This document shows positions 29,468 through 40,325 of a DNA stretch of 64,000 nt, in pieces (the stretch's first letter is position 1; the number at the start of each line of letters is the position of its first letter). Source of the stretch: an uncultured Thermanaerothrix sp. (GTDB lineage Bacteria > Chloroflexota > Anaerolineae > Anaerolineales > Anaerolineaceae); NCBI RefSeq assembly GCF_938028735.1, contig NZ_CALIMF010000002.1, positions 1 through 64,000 of the forward strand, written 5' to 3'. Below the pieces are notes generated by a model. It searched no databases and was not told where the DNA came from. It saw only the letters and a program-made list of their open reading frames with translations. The translations under genes were made by a program, and so were the position numbers.

Positions 29468-32056
29468 ATGATAAGCATGACTCAAGATGACGTCTCTCCC
29501 ATTCGCCAGCAATATCTGGAGATCAAGCGTCAGTACCCCCATGCCATTCTATTCTTTCGTCTGGGCGATTTCTATGAAACCTTTGATGAGGATGCCGAGA
29601 TCACAGCGCGTGAGCTCGATATTGTGCTCACCTCGCGGAATGTTGCCAAAGGGGTACGCGTACCCATGGCGGGCATTCCCTATCATGCAGTTGAGAATTA
29701 TCTTTCGCGACTGATTGAAAAGGGCTACCATGTGGCTATCTGCGAACAAGTGGGGGAACAACCCACGCGAGGTCTATTCCCGCGCGAGGTTGTGCGCGTG
29801 GTGACGCCTGGGACGGTTGTTGAGCCCGCCTTGCTCAAGACCGACTACAACAATTACCTAGCCGCATTGATTGTCCAGGAAAATGCGGCAGGGATTGCTT
29901 ATGTGGACATCACTACGGGGGAATTCCGTGCTACTGAACTAAACGGAGGCAATCTGGAAACCCTTCTCCGGGCAGAACTCACCCGCATTCAACCCACCGA
30001 AACCCTCCTGCCCGAAAACCAAACAGCGCTTGGCGAGCTCATCCCCAACCATACCACCACTCTCCCGGCCTGGCGCTTCGAACCCGCCCGTTGTCAGGAG
30101 ATATTAAAAGATCATTTTGGTGTAGCCTTGCTGGATGGCTACGGCCTCACAAAGAAACCCTTGGCAATCGGAGCAGCGGGGGCAATCCTCCAGTATTTAC
30201 AGGAAACCCAGCCTAATGCTCTCAGGCTACTGACCAGCCTTGCTACTTACACAGCCTCCGATTTTATGCTGTTAGATGCTAACACCCGGCGCAGCCTGGA
30301 ACTCACTGAAACCATGCGTCAAGGAGAGTCGCAGGGGTCGTTGCTCAGTGTATTGGATTACACTGTTACCCCCATGGGGCGGCGCTTGCTGCGCCAGTGG
30401 CTGAGCAAGCCCCTCATCAACCCTGAGGCCATCCGCCAACGCCAGGACATTATCGAGTACTTTTTCATCCGGGGGATACTTCGGGCTGACTTGCGTGTCC
30501 GCCTGCGTGGCTTGGGCGACCTTGAGCGTCTGACCAATCGCGTGATTGCCGGGCACGCCGGCCCTCGCGATCTAGCGAGCCTGCGCAATATTTTACGGGC
30601 GCTACCAGCAGTGCAAGGTCTGTTTGAAGAAGGAACAGAGTCCCCCCTCCAAGCCGTGCTTGCACGGTTTCATCTCGAAACCGATCTGCGTGAGGCCCTG
30701 GAAACCGCTCTTGTGGAAGATCCCCCTGCCACGCTCCAAACCACCGGCGTCATTCGAGCGGGGTACTCTGTAGAACTGGATGACCTTATTCAGACCACTC
30801 AGCACGCCCGTGACTGGATCGCTAACTTGGAAGCCACCGAGCGTGAGCGCACTGGCATTAAGACTCTCAAGGTGGGTTATAACAAAGTTTTTGGCTACTA
30901 CATTGAGATCTCGCGCGCCCTGGCTTCACAAGCCCCTCCCGAATACATACGCAAGCAAACCCTGGTTAACGCTGAGCGCTTTATCACCCCAGAGATGAAG
31001 GAATACGAGGCGCTCATTTTGAACGCAGAGGATCGCATCCGCGAGTTGGAGTCCCAATTATTCAAAGAATTGTGCCAAAAGGTTATCGCCAAAAGCCGCG
31101 ACCTCCTGGAAACCGCACAAGCCCTGGCGGAACTGGATGTTTATGCCGCACTAGCCGAAGCAGCTGCGCTAAATGGGTACACCCGCCCCGAAATCACAGA
31201 GGATCTGACCCTAGATATTCGTGAGGGACGCCACCCGGTCGTGGAAAAGATGCTCAAAGGCGAGCGTTTTGTCCCTAACGACGCCGTTTTTGAAGAGGGT
31301 GAGATCATTCGTATCATCACCGGCCCTAATATGAGCGGGAAATCTACCTTTTTACGCCAAGTCGCCCTCATTGTGTTAATGGCCCAGATCGGCGCCTTTG
31401 TCCCAGCGGCCTCGGCTCGCATCGGGTGGGTAGATCGCATCTTCACTCGCATCGGCGCCCAGGATGAAATCTTCGCCGGCCAATCTACCTTCATGGTCGA
31501 GATGACCGAAACTGCCAACATTCTCAACCACGCCACTCAGCGTAGTCTCTTGATCCTGGATGAAATTGGGCGTGGTACTTCAACTTACGATGGGCTTTCG
31601 ATCGCCTGGGCCGTCGTAGAATATCTTCATAATCACCCTCGCCTGCGCCCACGAACCCTATTTGCCACCCACTACCACGAGTTAACCCAGCTGGCTGATC
31701 TTCTTCCTGGGGTACGCAACTACAATGTGGCAGTCACCGAAGCCGAGAATCGGGTCGTCTTTCTGCACAAAATTGTCCCCGGTGGCGCCGACCGCTCCTA
31801 CGGGATTCATGTAGCCCAACTGGCCGGCCTACCACGGCCGGTTATTCAACGCGCCAGCGAAATTCTTGAACAACTTGAACGCACTTCGGGACGCGCAATT
31901 ACCCTCAAACCCGCCTTGCCTCAGCAACTCGCTCTCTTTCCTGAAACCAATCCCCTGCTTGAAGAGTTAAAAGCGCTGGATCTCAACGTGCTAACCCCCC
32001 TTGAAGCGCTCAATAAACTCTACGAGTGGCAAAGAAAATATCTGGATTCCAAATAA
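29468..32056 (+). CDS. mutS: DNA mismatch repair protein MutS
   Basis: YPHAILFFRLGDFYETF; TGPNMSGKSTFLRQVALI; DEIGRGTSTYDGLSIAWAVVEYL. Start choice uncertain (29441/29468/29477). Confidence 0.97.
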   Translation: MISMTQDDVSPIRQQYLEIKRQYPHAILFFRLGDFYETFDEDAEITARELDIVLTSRNVAKGVRVPMAGIPYHAVENYLSRLIEKGYHVAICEQVGEQPTRGLFPREVVRVVTPGTVVEPALLKTDYNNYLAALIVQENAAGIAYVDITTGEFRATELNGGNLETLLRAELTRIQPTETLLPENQTALGELIPNHTTTLPAWRFEPARCQEILKDHFGVALLDGYGLTKKPLAIGAAGAILQYLQETQPNALRLLTSLATYTASDFMLLDANTRRSLELTETMRQGESQGSLLSVLDYTVTPMGRRLLRQWLSKPLINPEAIRQRQDIIEYFFIRGILRADLRVRLRGLGDLERLTNRVIAGHAGPRDLASLRNILRALPAVQGLFEEGTESPLQAVLARFHLETDLREALETALVEDPPATLQTTGVIRAGYSVELDDLIQTTQHARDWIANLEATERERTGIKTLKVGYNKVFGYYIEISRALASQAPPEYIRKQTLVNAERFITPEMKEYEALILNAEDRIRELESQLFKELCQKVIAKSRDLLETAQALAELDVYAALAEAAALNGYTRPEITEDLTLDIREGRHPVVEKMLKGERFVPNDAVFEEGEIIRIITGPNMSGKSTFLRQVALIVLMAQIGAFVPAASARIGWVDRIFTRIGAQDEIFAGQSTFMVEMTETANILNHATQRSLLILDEIGRGTSTYDGLSIAWAVVEYLHNHPRLRPRTLFATHYHELTQLADLLPGVRNYNVAVTEAENRVVFLHKIVPGGADRSYGIHVAQLAGLPRPVIQRASEILEQLERTSGRAITLKPALPQQLALFPETNPLLEELKALDLNVLTPLEALNKLYEWQRKYLDSK

Positions 32057-32069
32057 ACCCAGGTACCCC

Positions 32070-33524
32070 TTAAGAATGGCTCGGCTTGATATTGGCAAAA
32101 TGAAACGGCAACGCTCGCTCAAAGAGCGGAAACGGGGCTTGAGCCGCGCGAGCATAGTGGGCGGTAAAAACATCGGCAGCACATAAATCCGTGGAGTTAC
32201 TGCGAACTCCCGCCAGCGCATTGAGGGTCTCATCAAAAAGATTCACCCCAGTTGCCAGCCCATTCCACCACACTGCCTGGGCTGCATAACGCACGTTAAT
32301 CTGGGGCTCCGGCCGATCAAAGTCGTCGAAGAACCACCCACACGAGGTGTACATGCGTTGTTTGTTGAGCTGGGCGCGCAACAAATAATCCACCTGACAC
32401 AGCACTCGCGCTCGAGGTGTTTCGCCAGTTAACCAGAAGAACAATTCGCTCAAACTCACGCGGCCCATCAACACCTCAATATAACGCTCAACCAGCATCC
32501 AGGGATTAGTTAGATAACGCCCTACAACTTGAACAAAGAGGCCATCCAATTGCTCACCCAAATGACGCAATGCCTGCCAGAAGAGCGCTTTCCAATCGCT
32601 TCGCGGAGTGCACGCGCAACCATATGACCATCGTCCCAGACCGTGGGGACAACTCCATGAAGTGGCTGGAACGATAGCCATCTCTTCCCGGGGAGGGTGA
32701 TCCTTCAGCCAGAGCCCCAAAAACGTCCTCTGCAATCTCTCGTTCCCCTTCTCTGTGAGATGAGCCAAGAAATGATCGCGGAAGGGTTGATGATGCCCGT
32801 ATAACTCACCATCTGAGGCAACCAGAACCAGGCGATTCTCTCCACTCCCACGAGCAATGGCTTCTATTATGAAATCTCGAAAGTGTTCTGCATTTAACGT
32901 GGCTTGAGGATCGAAACTCACCCGGCTACTGAGATCAGCGTGGTAGAAGAAGAGCACCAAAGGTCTATCAGTCTGATGGTCTTTCCACCTGTAAGGTTGG
33001 GTTACATCTGGATTGGGATCTGCTGCTTGCCAGGGGGCAAGAATAGTGTATTGCACGCCCAGTTCAGTACACAGCCTCAAGGTTTCCTCGTCTACTGCGG
33101 TCTCAGGCAGCCACAACCCGCCAGCCCGATGACCAAAACGATGTTCAAAGGCTCGCAATCCCCACAGGATTTCGACCTTGCGATCATACAAGGGCAATAG
33201 GGGTAGGATAACGTGAAAGTAAGGCTGCGCCATGCCATTTCCCACACCATGGTGCCGATAACACTGGCGCTCCTGGGCTACGATCTTAGCCAGGGTAATC
33301 GGATCATAGCCACTCATCCAGTTTAACAAGGTCGGGCCAAAGTCAAAGGAGATGCGCTCAAAGTTACCGAGTTCAGCATTGGGTTGATAACAGTGGGCAT
33401 GGATGCGCTGGTTCCAGTTCTGGAAGGGGGCTGCACCACGCTCATCTGGGATTTCTCCCGTAATGGGATCCTCGCGCGGGGGTTGGTAGAAGTGACCATG
33501 GACACAAAACGCGGAAATGCTCAC
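32070..33524 (-). CDS. Glycoside hydrolase family 57-like protein
   Basis: CVHGHFYQPPREDPITGEIPDERGAAPF; GGLWLPETAVDEETLRLC. GTG start at 33524 overlaps the upstream stop. Confidence 0.8.
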   Translation of the reverse strand: MSISAFCVHGHFYQPPREDPITGEIPDERGAAPFQNWNQRIHAHCYQPNAELGNFERISFDFGPTLLNWMSGYDPITLAKIVAQERQCYRHHGVGNGMAQPYFHVILPLLPLYDRKVEILWGLRAFEHRFGHRAGGLWLPETAVDEETLRLCTELGVQYTILAPWQAADPNPDVTQPYRWKDHQTDRPLVLFFYHADLSSRVSFDPQATLNAEHFRDFIIEAIARGSGENRLVLVASDGELYGHHQPFRDHFLAHLTEKGNERLQRTFLGLWLKDHPPREEMAIVPATSWSCPHGLGRWSYGCACTPRSDWKALFWQALRHLGEQLDGLFVQVVGRYLTNPWMLVERYIEVLMGRVSLSELFFWLTGETPRARVLCQVDYLLRAQLNKQRMYTSCGWFFDDFDRPEPQINVRYAAQAVWWNGLATGVNLFDETLNALAGVRSNSTDLCAADVFTAHYARAAQAPFPLFERALPFHFANIKPSHS

Positions 33525-34453
33525 AAGACCTCCTGCATTCCCAGCCACTCGGTAGAGGTTCTTAATGGCCTTGTCAAAAAGGAAATTTGCTGATGAAAAC
33601 GCGCCGGCATAATTCCAAACACCCGCGGTAAGCCGTCCAACGAGGTTGTACGATCAGAGGAGAGATAGTCCAACCAATAAATTGGTATGGGAAAACCGCG
33701 CCACTGGTCTAGAATCAAGGCCAAGATTTTGAGGTTTCCCAACGGAATGTTGAGGACCCAACGCCTTAAGTGCAACGTTTCCATAATGAGCCCTACAATC
33801 TGGCGCAACGAAAGATACTCCGGACCACCAATAGAGACAACCTGATTTTCTAAAGGCGGATAATCGAGAGCAATATCCAGGGCTTCAACCAAATCCCCCA
33901 CCCACAGGGGTTGAAGCAGCATTTCCCCATCTCCAGGCATCAGAAAAAAACCAGGAACTCGGCGCAGCAGTGTGACCAGCCCGGTAATAAATTGATCGCC
34001 CGGGCCATAAGTTACTGCCGAACGCAGAATGGTATAAGGTACCCCACTGTTAATCACCAGCGCCTCAGCAATCCCTTTGGCTTTGAGCAAAGGAAAGGCA
34101 GAGGCACGATCAGCCCCCAAATGGCTTAGATAAACCAACCGCCGCACCCCGGCTTTGGCAGCCGCCTCGGCCAGGGTGCGCGTGAGGCGCACATCTACTC
34201 GCTCAAACGAAGCCCGACTCCCCTCACGTTCTGCACCTACTAGATGAACAATGTGAGTCACACCCTTGAGGGCTGCTGCCAGTGCCCGTTCGTCCCCAAG
34301 ATCACACACAACCGCATCAATAACCACCCCTTTAGGCAACTGAAGAGACTTACGTCCTGGCCTCAATAACAAACGTATCGGTCGCTGCCGCGCCACCAGA
34401 TGACGCACCAACGCCCGACCGACAAATCCCGTCGCACCAGTCACCAGGATCAT
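33521..34453 (-). CDS. NAD(P)-binding NmrA/NDUFA9-like epimerase family protein
   Basis: ILVTGATGFVGRALVRHL; TYGPGDQFITGLVTLLRRVPGFFLMPGDGEMLLQPLWVGDLVEAL. Start placed at MILVTG. Confidence 0.85.
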   Translation of the reverse strand: MILVTGATGFVGRALVRHLVARQRPIRLLLRPGRKSLQLPKGVVIDAVVCDLGDERALAAALKGVTHIVHLVGAEREGSRASFERVDVRLTRTLAEAAAKAGVRRLVYLSHLGADRASAFPLLKAKGIAEALVINSGVPYTILRSAVTYGPGDQFITGLVTLLRRVPGFFLMPGDGEMLLQPLWVGDLVEALDIALDYPPLENQVVSIGGPEYLSLRQIVGLIMETLHLRRWVLNIPLGNLKILALILDQWRGFPIPIYWLDYLSSDRTTSLDGLPRVFGIMPARFHQQISFLTRPLRTSTEWLGMQEVL

Positions 34454-34572
34454 GACTAGCATTATTATACTTGCATTGCCCGATTCACCCCGTTCGCTCA
34501 TCATCCCATTTGCGTGCCAGCCAACGCCACAGACGGATTGCGATATAATCTCCCTTGGAGGCTTAACCCATC

Positions 34573-35679
34573 ATGGCAACGACTTTAGAGCGCTTATTGG
34601 ATTCTCTACGACATGCTGGACTGGATGCCCTGGTACTCATTCCAGGCCCCAACTTTTTCTATTTGACCCGCCTTCAGATGCACTTATTAGAACGCCCAAT
34701 CGCCCTTCTTCTGATCCCGGGCGAATCCCCACGGCTTGTTGTTCCGGCTTTTGAGATTCACAACGCGGAGAAGAGCAGCATTGATCTACAAGTCGTGCCC
34801 TATCCGGATGACCCCATGGCTTGGGAAGGCGCTTTTACTCAAGCCGTTCGCCCTCTCCAAGGGAAATCCTGCCGTATTGGAGTGGAGCCCACGCGTCTGC
34901 GATTTTTAGAACTAAGTTTGCTACAGAAAGTGCTTCCTACCGCCACTTTTCTCTCTGCAGAAGAGGCACTATCCTCTCTCCGCATTCAAAAATCCGACAC
35001 AGAAATTGCCGATTTGCGCAAAGCCGTTGCAATCGCCCAGACAGCACTTCAGGCCACCCTTCCGGCTATCCGTCCAGGCGTCTCGGAACGTGAGATTGCC
35101 AGTGAGCTATACATTCAACTTTTGCGCGCGGGTTCAGAACCTGTGCTCCCATTCGCACCCATCGTTGCCAGCGGCCCTAACGCTGCCAACCCCCATGCCA
35201 CGCCAGGAGACCGCCTTTTACAACTAGGGGACGTAATATTGATAGATTGGGGCGCCACTTGGAATGGGTACTGCGCCGACCTGACTCGGGTATTTGCGTT
35301 AGGAAACATCCCCCCAGACCTCAAGGTGGCGCATGAAATTGTTATGACGGCTAATCAGGTAGCCCGTTCCAAAGTACGCCCAGGCATCCCGACAGGCGAG
35401 ATTGATCGAGCCGCGCGTAGCGTGATAGAGCGCGCCGGCTATGGAACCTATTTCACCCACCGTACTGGTCATGGTTTGGGCTTAGAAGCCCACGAACCAC
35501 CTTACATCTATACTGAGAACACCCTATCTCTGGCAGTAGGAATGGTCTTCACGATTGAACCCGGGCTATACTTTCCCGGTCTGGGTGGCATCCGAATCGA
35601 GGATAATGTGGTTGTAACCGAAACGGGTTGCCTGACGCTTTCCGATTTCCCTCGAGAATTGATCAATCTTCTCGAATAG
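34573..35679 (+). CDS. M24 family Xaa-Pro aminopeptidase/dipeptidase
   Basis: LIDWGATWNGYCADLTRVF; HRTGHGLGLEAHEPPYI; VFTIEPGLYFPGLGGIRIEDNVVVT. Confidence 0.93.
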   Translation: MATTLERLLDSLRHAGLDALVLIPGPNFFYLTRLQMHLLERPIALLLIPGESPRLVVPAFEIHNAEKSSIDLQVVPYPDDPMAWEGAFTQAVRPLQGKSCRIGVEPTRLRFLELSLLQKVLPTATFLSAEEALSSLRIQKSDTEIADLRKAVAIAQTALQATLPAIRPGVSEREIASELYIQLLRAGSEPVLPFAPIVASGPNAANPHATPGDRLLQLGDVILIDWGATWNGYCADLTRVFALGNIPPDLKVAHEIVMTANQVARSKVRPGIPTGEIDRAARSVIERAGYGTYFTHRTGHGLGLEAHEPPYIYTENTLSLAVGMVFTIEPGLYFPGLGGIRIEDNVVVTETGCLTLSDFPRELINLLE

Positions 35680-35699
35680 ATCCCGGAGGAAAAATCCCC

Positions 35700-36464
35700 A
35701 TGCTTGTAATGCCTGACGCCCAACCCTTCTTCTTTCCCCGTGGCCGTACGGCATGTCTGTTGATCCATGGCTTTACTGGCACTCCCAAAGAGATGCGCGG
35801 GCTGGGTGAATTCCTGGCTAATCTTGACTATACGGTGCTGGGAATCCGCCTAGCAGGACACGCCACACGCGTGGAAGACCTGATGCGCTGTCACTGGGAA
35901 GATTGGCTGGCAAGTGTCGAGGACGGACTAGCCCTCCTTCATTCCACCTACGAGCAAGTGTTTGTCATCGGACTTTCAATGGGTGGAATCCTGGCGCTTT
36001 TAGCGGCAGCCAATTATCCTGTAAACGGGGCAGTAGCCCTCTCAACCCCCTATGCTCTGCCTGCCGATTGGCGTCTGAATTTCATCCGCTGGTTTAAGTA
36101 TCTGCAGCCCTTTGTGCCCAAGGGAAATCCTGACTGGCATAATCCTGCTTTGGCAAAGGAGCATCGCGAATACCCGGCTTATCCCACAGCGGGCATTGAG
36201 CAGTTACGCACTCTGCTAGCCAAAATGCGCCAAGAGCTTCCCCTTATCCACGTCCCGGTATTACTCATACACTCCCGACAGGATCGTGCCGTGTCTCCCG
36301 AAAACGCCATCCGCATTTTTGAGACACTGGAAACCCCTGAGAAAAAACTCATCTGGGTAGAAAACAGCGGTCATGTGCTCACCTGCGATACCGACCACCC
36401 AATTGTCTTTCATGAGATTGCGACCTTTTTGAAATCCTTCTCCCAACCCAATTCGGTGACATGA
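35700..36464 (+). CDS. Alpha/beta hydrolase (carboxylesterase-like)
   Basis: CLLIHGFTGTPKEMRGLGEFL; VIGLSMGGILALLAA; ggagga RBS at ATG 35700. Confidence 0.9.
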   Translation: MLVMPDAQPFFFPRGRTACLLIHGFTGTPKEMRGLGEFLANLDYTVLGIRLAGHATRVEDLMRCHWEDWLASVEDGLALLHSTYEQVFVIGLSMGGILALLAAANYPVNGAVALSTPYALPADWRLNFIRWFKYLQPFVPKGNPDWHNPALAKEHREYPAYPTAGIEQLRTLLAKMRQELPLIHVPVLLIHSRQDRAVSPENAIRIFETLETPEKKLIWVENSGHVLTCDTDHPIVFHEIATFLKSFSQPNSVT

Positions 36465-37615
36465 CCCGCGACCTGGCCTTGGTGATCATTTCCTTATTCG
36501 CCTGGGGCGTTGGGGAAGGGGCTTTCACCTTTTTCCAAACCCTTTATATGGAAACCCTGGGGGCTACGCCTCTGCTTATTGGGGCGATTCTGAGTGTCTG
36601 GGGGCTGGCCATGGCTTTAACCCAGCTTCCGGCCGGCTATTTGACCGATCGCCTGGGACCGCGTCCATTGATGTGGTTCTCGTGGATTATGGGAACGGTA
36701 GCCGCAGCCTTAATGGCTGCAGCACGTAATCTGCAGGGATTTGTCATCGGCCTGGTCATCTACGGCCTCACCTCTTCCGTACTGGCACCCATGAACACCT
36801 ACATCACTGCGGCACGCGGCACATGGACACCTGCGCGAGCGCTAAGCGTTGCCTCCGCCAGTTTCACCCTGGGTGCCGCCTTGGGACCCATGGTAGGTGG
36901 TTTCATTGCCCAAACCTGGGGGCTACGTCAAATTTACGTTTTCGGCTTCTTCACGTTTGGGCTTTCCACCTTGCTAGTGCTATTTATTCGTTGCATTGCC
37001 CCTACTTCATCCGCGCCCCTGCCACGTTTGACGCTGCCCACAACGCGCCCTTTCCTCAACCTGTTGGCATTCAACGGACTGGGAATTATTGCGCTTTACC
37101 TTGCACAACCCCTCACCCCCAATTACCTGACCAGCTATCATGGTATCACCATGGAGCAAATTGGACTCTTTGGGAGCCTATGCAGCCTAGGTACCACCAC
37201 GCTGGCACTCGCCTTTGGGCATCTCAAACCAACTTCGGGGATGATATTAGGGTTGGTAACTAGCATGTCCTTCGCCCTCATTACTTGGTTAAGCCACTCG
37301 TTATGGGGGTTCGGAGTGGGATACTTTCTCCTCGGAGGGTTCCGGTTTTATCGGTCAATGATCCTGGCTTGGGCACGTTCGTTGGTAGGAAGCCACCAGG
37401 TAGGATCTGCCTATGGGCTGATCGAAACTGTCAACGCCTTGGGAATTGTGATTAGTGCTGCGCTTGCGGGTTGGCTATATCAGCGCTCCCCATCACTGGT
37501 ATATCTGGCGACCCTGCTACTAGGTGCGCTCGCTCTTGGGATCAGTCAACGTTTTAGCGCTGGAGAATCTCTTCACCCCGGTCCTGCATTGGTTCCCGGT
37601 CGGGGGGAGGATTGA
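36461..37615 (+). CDS. MFS transporter
   Basis: About 12 hydrophobic segments; TQLPAGYLTDRLGPRPLM motif; ATGA overlap. Confidence 0.88.
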   Translation: MTRDLALVIISLFAWGVGEGAFTFFQTLYMETLGATPLLIGAILSVWGLAMALTQLPAGYLTDRLGPRPLMWFSWIMGTVAAALMAAARNLQGFVIGLVIYGLTSSVLAPMNTYITAARGTWTPARALSVASASFTLGAALGPMVGGFIAQTWGLRQIYVFGFFTFGLSTLLVLFIRCIAPTSSAPLPRLTLPTTRPFLNLLAFNGLGIIALYLAQPLTPNYLTSYHGITMEQIGLFGSLCSLGTTTLALAFGHLKPTSGMILGLVTSMSFALITWLSHSLWGFGVGYFLLGGFRFYRSMILAWARSLVGSHQVGSAYGLIETVNALGIVISAALAGWLYQRSPSLVYLATLLLGALALGISQRFSAGESLHPGPALVPGRGED

Positions 37616-37618
37616 TTT

Positions 37619-38266
37619 ATGCCCGTTGAGGTCCGCTCATTCCAATTAGGCCCCTTAGCCAATAACACTTACCTGCTTGTCGAAACTAGCCACCGCGAGG
37701 CCATCATTATTGATCCATCCTTCGAGTGCGAGGCTCTCCTCGACCTATTAGAGCAGGAACATCTCCAACTTACCCAAATCTGGATCACACATGCGCACTT
37801 TGATCACATCGCTGGGGTACAATCCCTTGCCGACCATGTCGCCCATCTTCAGATCGGATTACACCCTGCCGATTTACCCCTTTGGCGCGCCAACGGCGGA
37901 GCCAATTGGCTGGGTTGGCTACTGACCCTCCAGGTGGAGCCCAACATGGCCTTCTCCCATGCTCAGATTCTGACTTGGGGAGACAATTTGATTGAGGTAC
38001 GCCATACTCCCGGCCATTCCCCCGGTCATGTGATTTTCTGGCTGCCCTCACTGAACCTTGCTTTTTGTGGCGATCTTATTTTCTACCACGGCATCGGTCG
38101 AACCGACCTCCCCGGTGGTGATTTTGAACAACTCCGCCACAGTATCATCCGAGAGGTGTTCACTTTGCCTCCACACACGCGTTTGCTTCCAGGGCATGGC
38201 GCGGAAACATCGGTCGCCGAAGAACGTTTACACAATCCTTGGCTGAAAGACGAACTGTTTCCTTGA
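37619..38266 (+). CDS. MBL-fold metallohydrolase
   Basis: THAHFDHIAG; HTPGHSPGHVIFWLP; LPGHGAETSVAEE. Confidence 0.92.
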   Translation: MPVEVRSFQLGPLANNTYLLVETSHREAIIIDPSFECEALLDLLEQEHLQLTQIWITHAHFDHIAGVQSLADHVAHLQIGLHPADLPLWRANGGANWLGWLLTLQVEPNMAFSHAQILTWGDNLIEVRHTPGHSPGHVIFWLPSLNLAFCGDLIFYHGIGRTDLPGGDFEQLRHSIIREVFTLPPHTRLLPGHGAETSVAEERLHNPWLKDELFP

Positions 38267-38297
38267 TAAACCTAACTTTACAGGTAAAGGAGATCCT

Positions 38298-40310
38298 ATG
38301 AATCGGAATATTTGGTGGATTGTCCTCGGTATGATCCCCCTCATACTGTGCTGCTGTTTGGTTCCAGTTCTGTCAGGTACAACCATGGGATGGCTCTTGT
38401 TCCAGGTCACCCCTTCCCCCTCTGTGCCTACCCCCCTAGTTCACCTTAACACACCACCCACTCTCCAGATTACCTTTACCCCCCACCCCACCCCTCTAGA
38501 TCCGGCTTTCGGTGAGGCTCTCGAAACGTTAGAACGCCTGCGTAATACCACGGTTCCCAGCCGTAACTTAAACGACTTGGCACGTCGCCTTGAAGGCAAA
38601 CGCTCCATTCCCTCCGTACAACCAGCACGCTCCTATCGCCAAGGAGATCGTGAACATTTCTGGGTGGCTAATGTCGATACTAATCAAAACTTCAACGTGG
38701 CGGCTAACCTTGCCTACGTCGCCGATTGCGCCTATTTCTGGATCGAAGAGGGAATTAGGTACAACGCTAGCGATCTGCAAGATTTGGCCGAGACATTCTG
38801 TAAGCACATTTACCCCACTACACGTGAATTCTTCGGCAGCGAGTGGAATCCAGGGATTGATAACGATCCGCGTATTTACATCCTCTACACTTCCGGCCTA
38901 GGTAACTCGGTAGCCGCTTACTTCTCTTCCTCCGACTCAATACATCCTCTGGCTCAGGAATATTCCAACGCCCATGAAATGTTTATCGTCAACGCTGACA
39001 ATACTCCCCTGGATGATCCTTACACTTACGGCGTTCTGGCCCATGAATTTCAGCACATGATCCATTGGTACCGTGACCGCAACGAGGAATCCTGGCTGAA
39101 TGAGGGTTTCTCAGAATTGGCTGCCTTTCTCAACGACTATGACCCTGGGGGCTTCGACTATCTATTTGCCCGCGAACCCGACTTACAGCTAAATGACTGG
39201 CCAAATGATCCTAATGCCACCACACCCCATTATGGCGCCTCATTTTTATTTGTTGCCTATTTTCTGGATCGCTTTGGTGAAGAGGCTACCCAAGCCTTGG
39301 TGGCACACCCGGATAACGGTATGGACAGCCTCGACGCCGTACTTAGGGATCTAGGAGCCACCGACCCGCTGACAGGGCAACCTTACACCGCCGATGATGT
39401 CTTCGTGGACTGGACAGTTACCAATTATTTGCAAGACCCATCACTGAACGATGGGCGATATGCCTACTACCGCTATAAGATCCCACCGGTTTTTTCCGCT
39501 ACCGAAAACCTTCAGCAATGCAACACCACGGAGATCTCCGGAACGGTCAACCAATACGGCGCTGATTACATTCGGATTGCCTGCCCCGGGCGCCTGCGCT
39601 TGCTTTTCGAGGGCAACCAGAAAGTTGGTGTGCTTCCCGAAGGCGCCTACTCGGGAAACTATGCCTTCTGGTCGAACAAAGGGGACGAATCGGATATGAC
39701 ATTAACCCAAACATTCGATTTTACAACCGTTGAAGGGCCCATTACGCTCACTTACTGGACTTGGTACGACTTAGAAAAAGATTACGACTACCTTTATCTA
39801 CTGGCTTCCGAGAACGGCGAGGACTGGCAAATTCTCACCACTCCCTCCTGCACGACCGACGATCCTTCAGGAAACTCGTACGGATGCGGATACAACGGCA
39901 GCAGTTCGGGTTACATTCAAGAACACGTTGATCTATCTCAATTTGCCGGCAAGCGCGTGACCCTTCGCTTTGAGTATATTACAGATGCCGCTGTCAACGG
40001 TGAGGGTTTCTTGCTGGACGATGTAGCCATCCCGGCCATTGGCTACTTTAGCGACTTTGAAAAAGATGACGGAGGTTGGCAGGCAGAGGGGTTCGTGCGC
40101 ATCCAAAACCAGTTGCCCCAGACTTTCCGCCTCACCCTTATCCGTCAGGGCCCAACCACAGTCATTGAGCCTCTGGTTTTAGATGCAAACCAGCGTGCCG
40201 AATTTGAATTCACCTTGAATACACAAGAAACGGCCACGCTAATTATCAGCGGTACCACCCGCTTTACCCGCCAACCTGCCTCCTACCGCTTGTTCGTAGA
40301 GCAACGATGA
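38298..40310 (+). CDS. Secreted/anchored zinc metallopeptidase (M6/M30-like) with C-terminal beta-sandwich domain
   Basis: LAHEFQHMIHWYRDRNEESWLNEGFSELA (HExxH...E); C-terminal GFLLDDVAIPA MAM/InhA-like module. Confidence 0.78.
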   Translation: MNRNIWWIVLGMIPLILCCCLVPVLSGTTMGWLLFQVTPSPSVPTPLVHLNTPPTLQITFTPHPTPLDPAFGEALETLERLRNTTVPSRNLNDLARRLEGKRSIPSVQPARSYRQGDREHFWVANVDTNQNFNVAANLAYVADCAYFWIEEGIRYNASDLQDLAETFCKHIYPTTREFFGSEWNPGIDNDPRIYILYTSGLGNSVAAYFSSSDSIHPLAQEYSNAHEMFIVNADNTPLDDPYTYGVLAHEFQHMIHWYRDRNEESWLNEGFSELAAFLNDYDPGGFDYLFAREPDLQLNDWPNDPNATTPHYGASFLFVAYFLDRFGEEATQALVAHPDNGMDSLDAVLRDLGATDPLTGQPYTADDVFVDWTVTNYLQDPSLNDGRYAYYRYKIPPVFSATENLQQCNTTEISGTVNQYGADYIRIACPGRLRLLFEGNQKVGVLPEGAYSGNYAFWSNKGDESDMTLTQTFDFTTVEGPITLTYWTWYDLEKDYDYLYLLASENGEDWQILTTPSCTTDDPSGNSYGCGYNGSSSGYIQEHVDLSQFAGKRVTLRFEYITDAAVNGEGFLLDDVAIPAIGYFSDFEKDDGGWQAEGFVRIQNQLPQTFRLTLIRQGPTTVIEPLVLDANQRAEFEFTLNTQETATLIISGTTRFTRQPASYRLFVEQR

Positions 40311-40325
40311 GAACAAGAGACGCTC

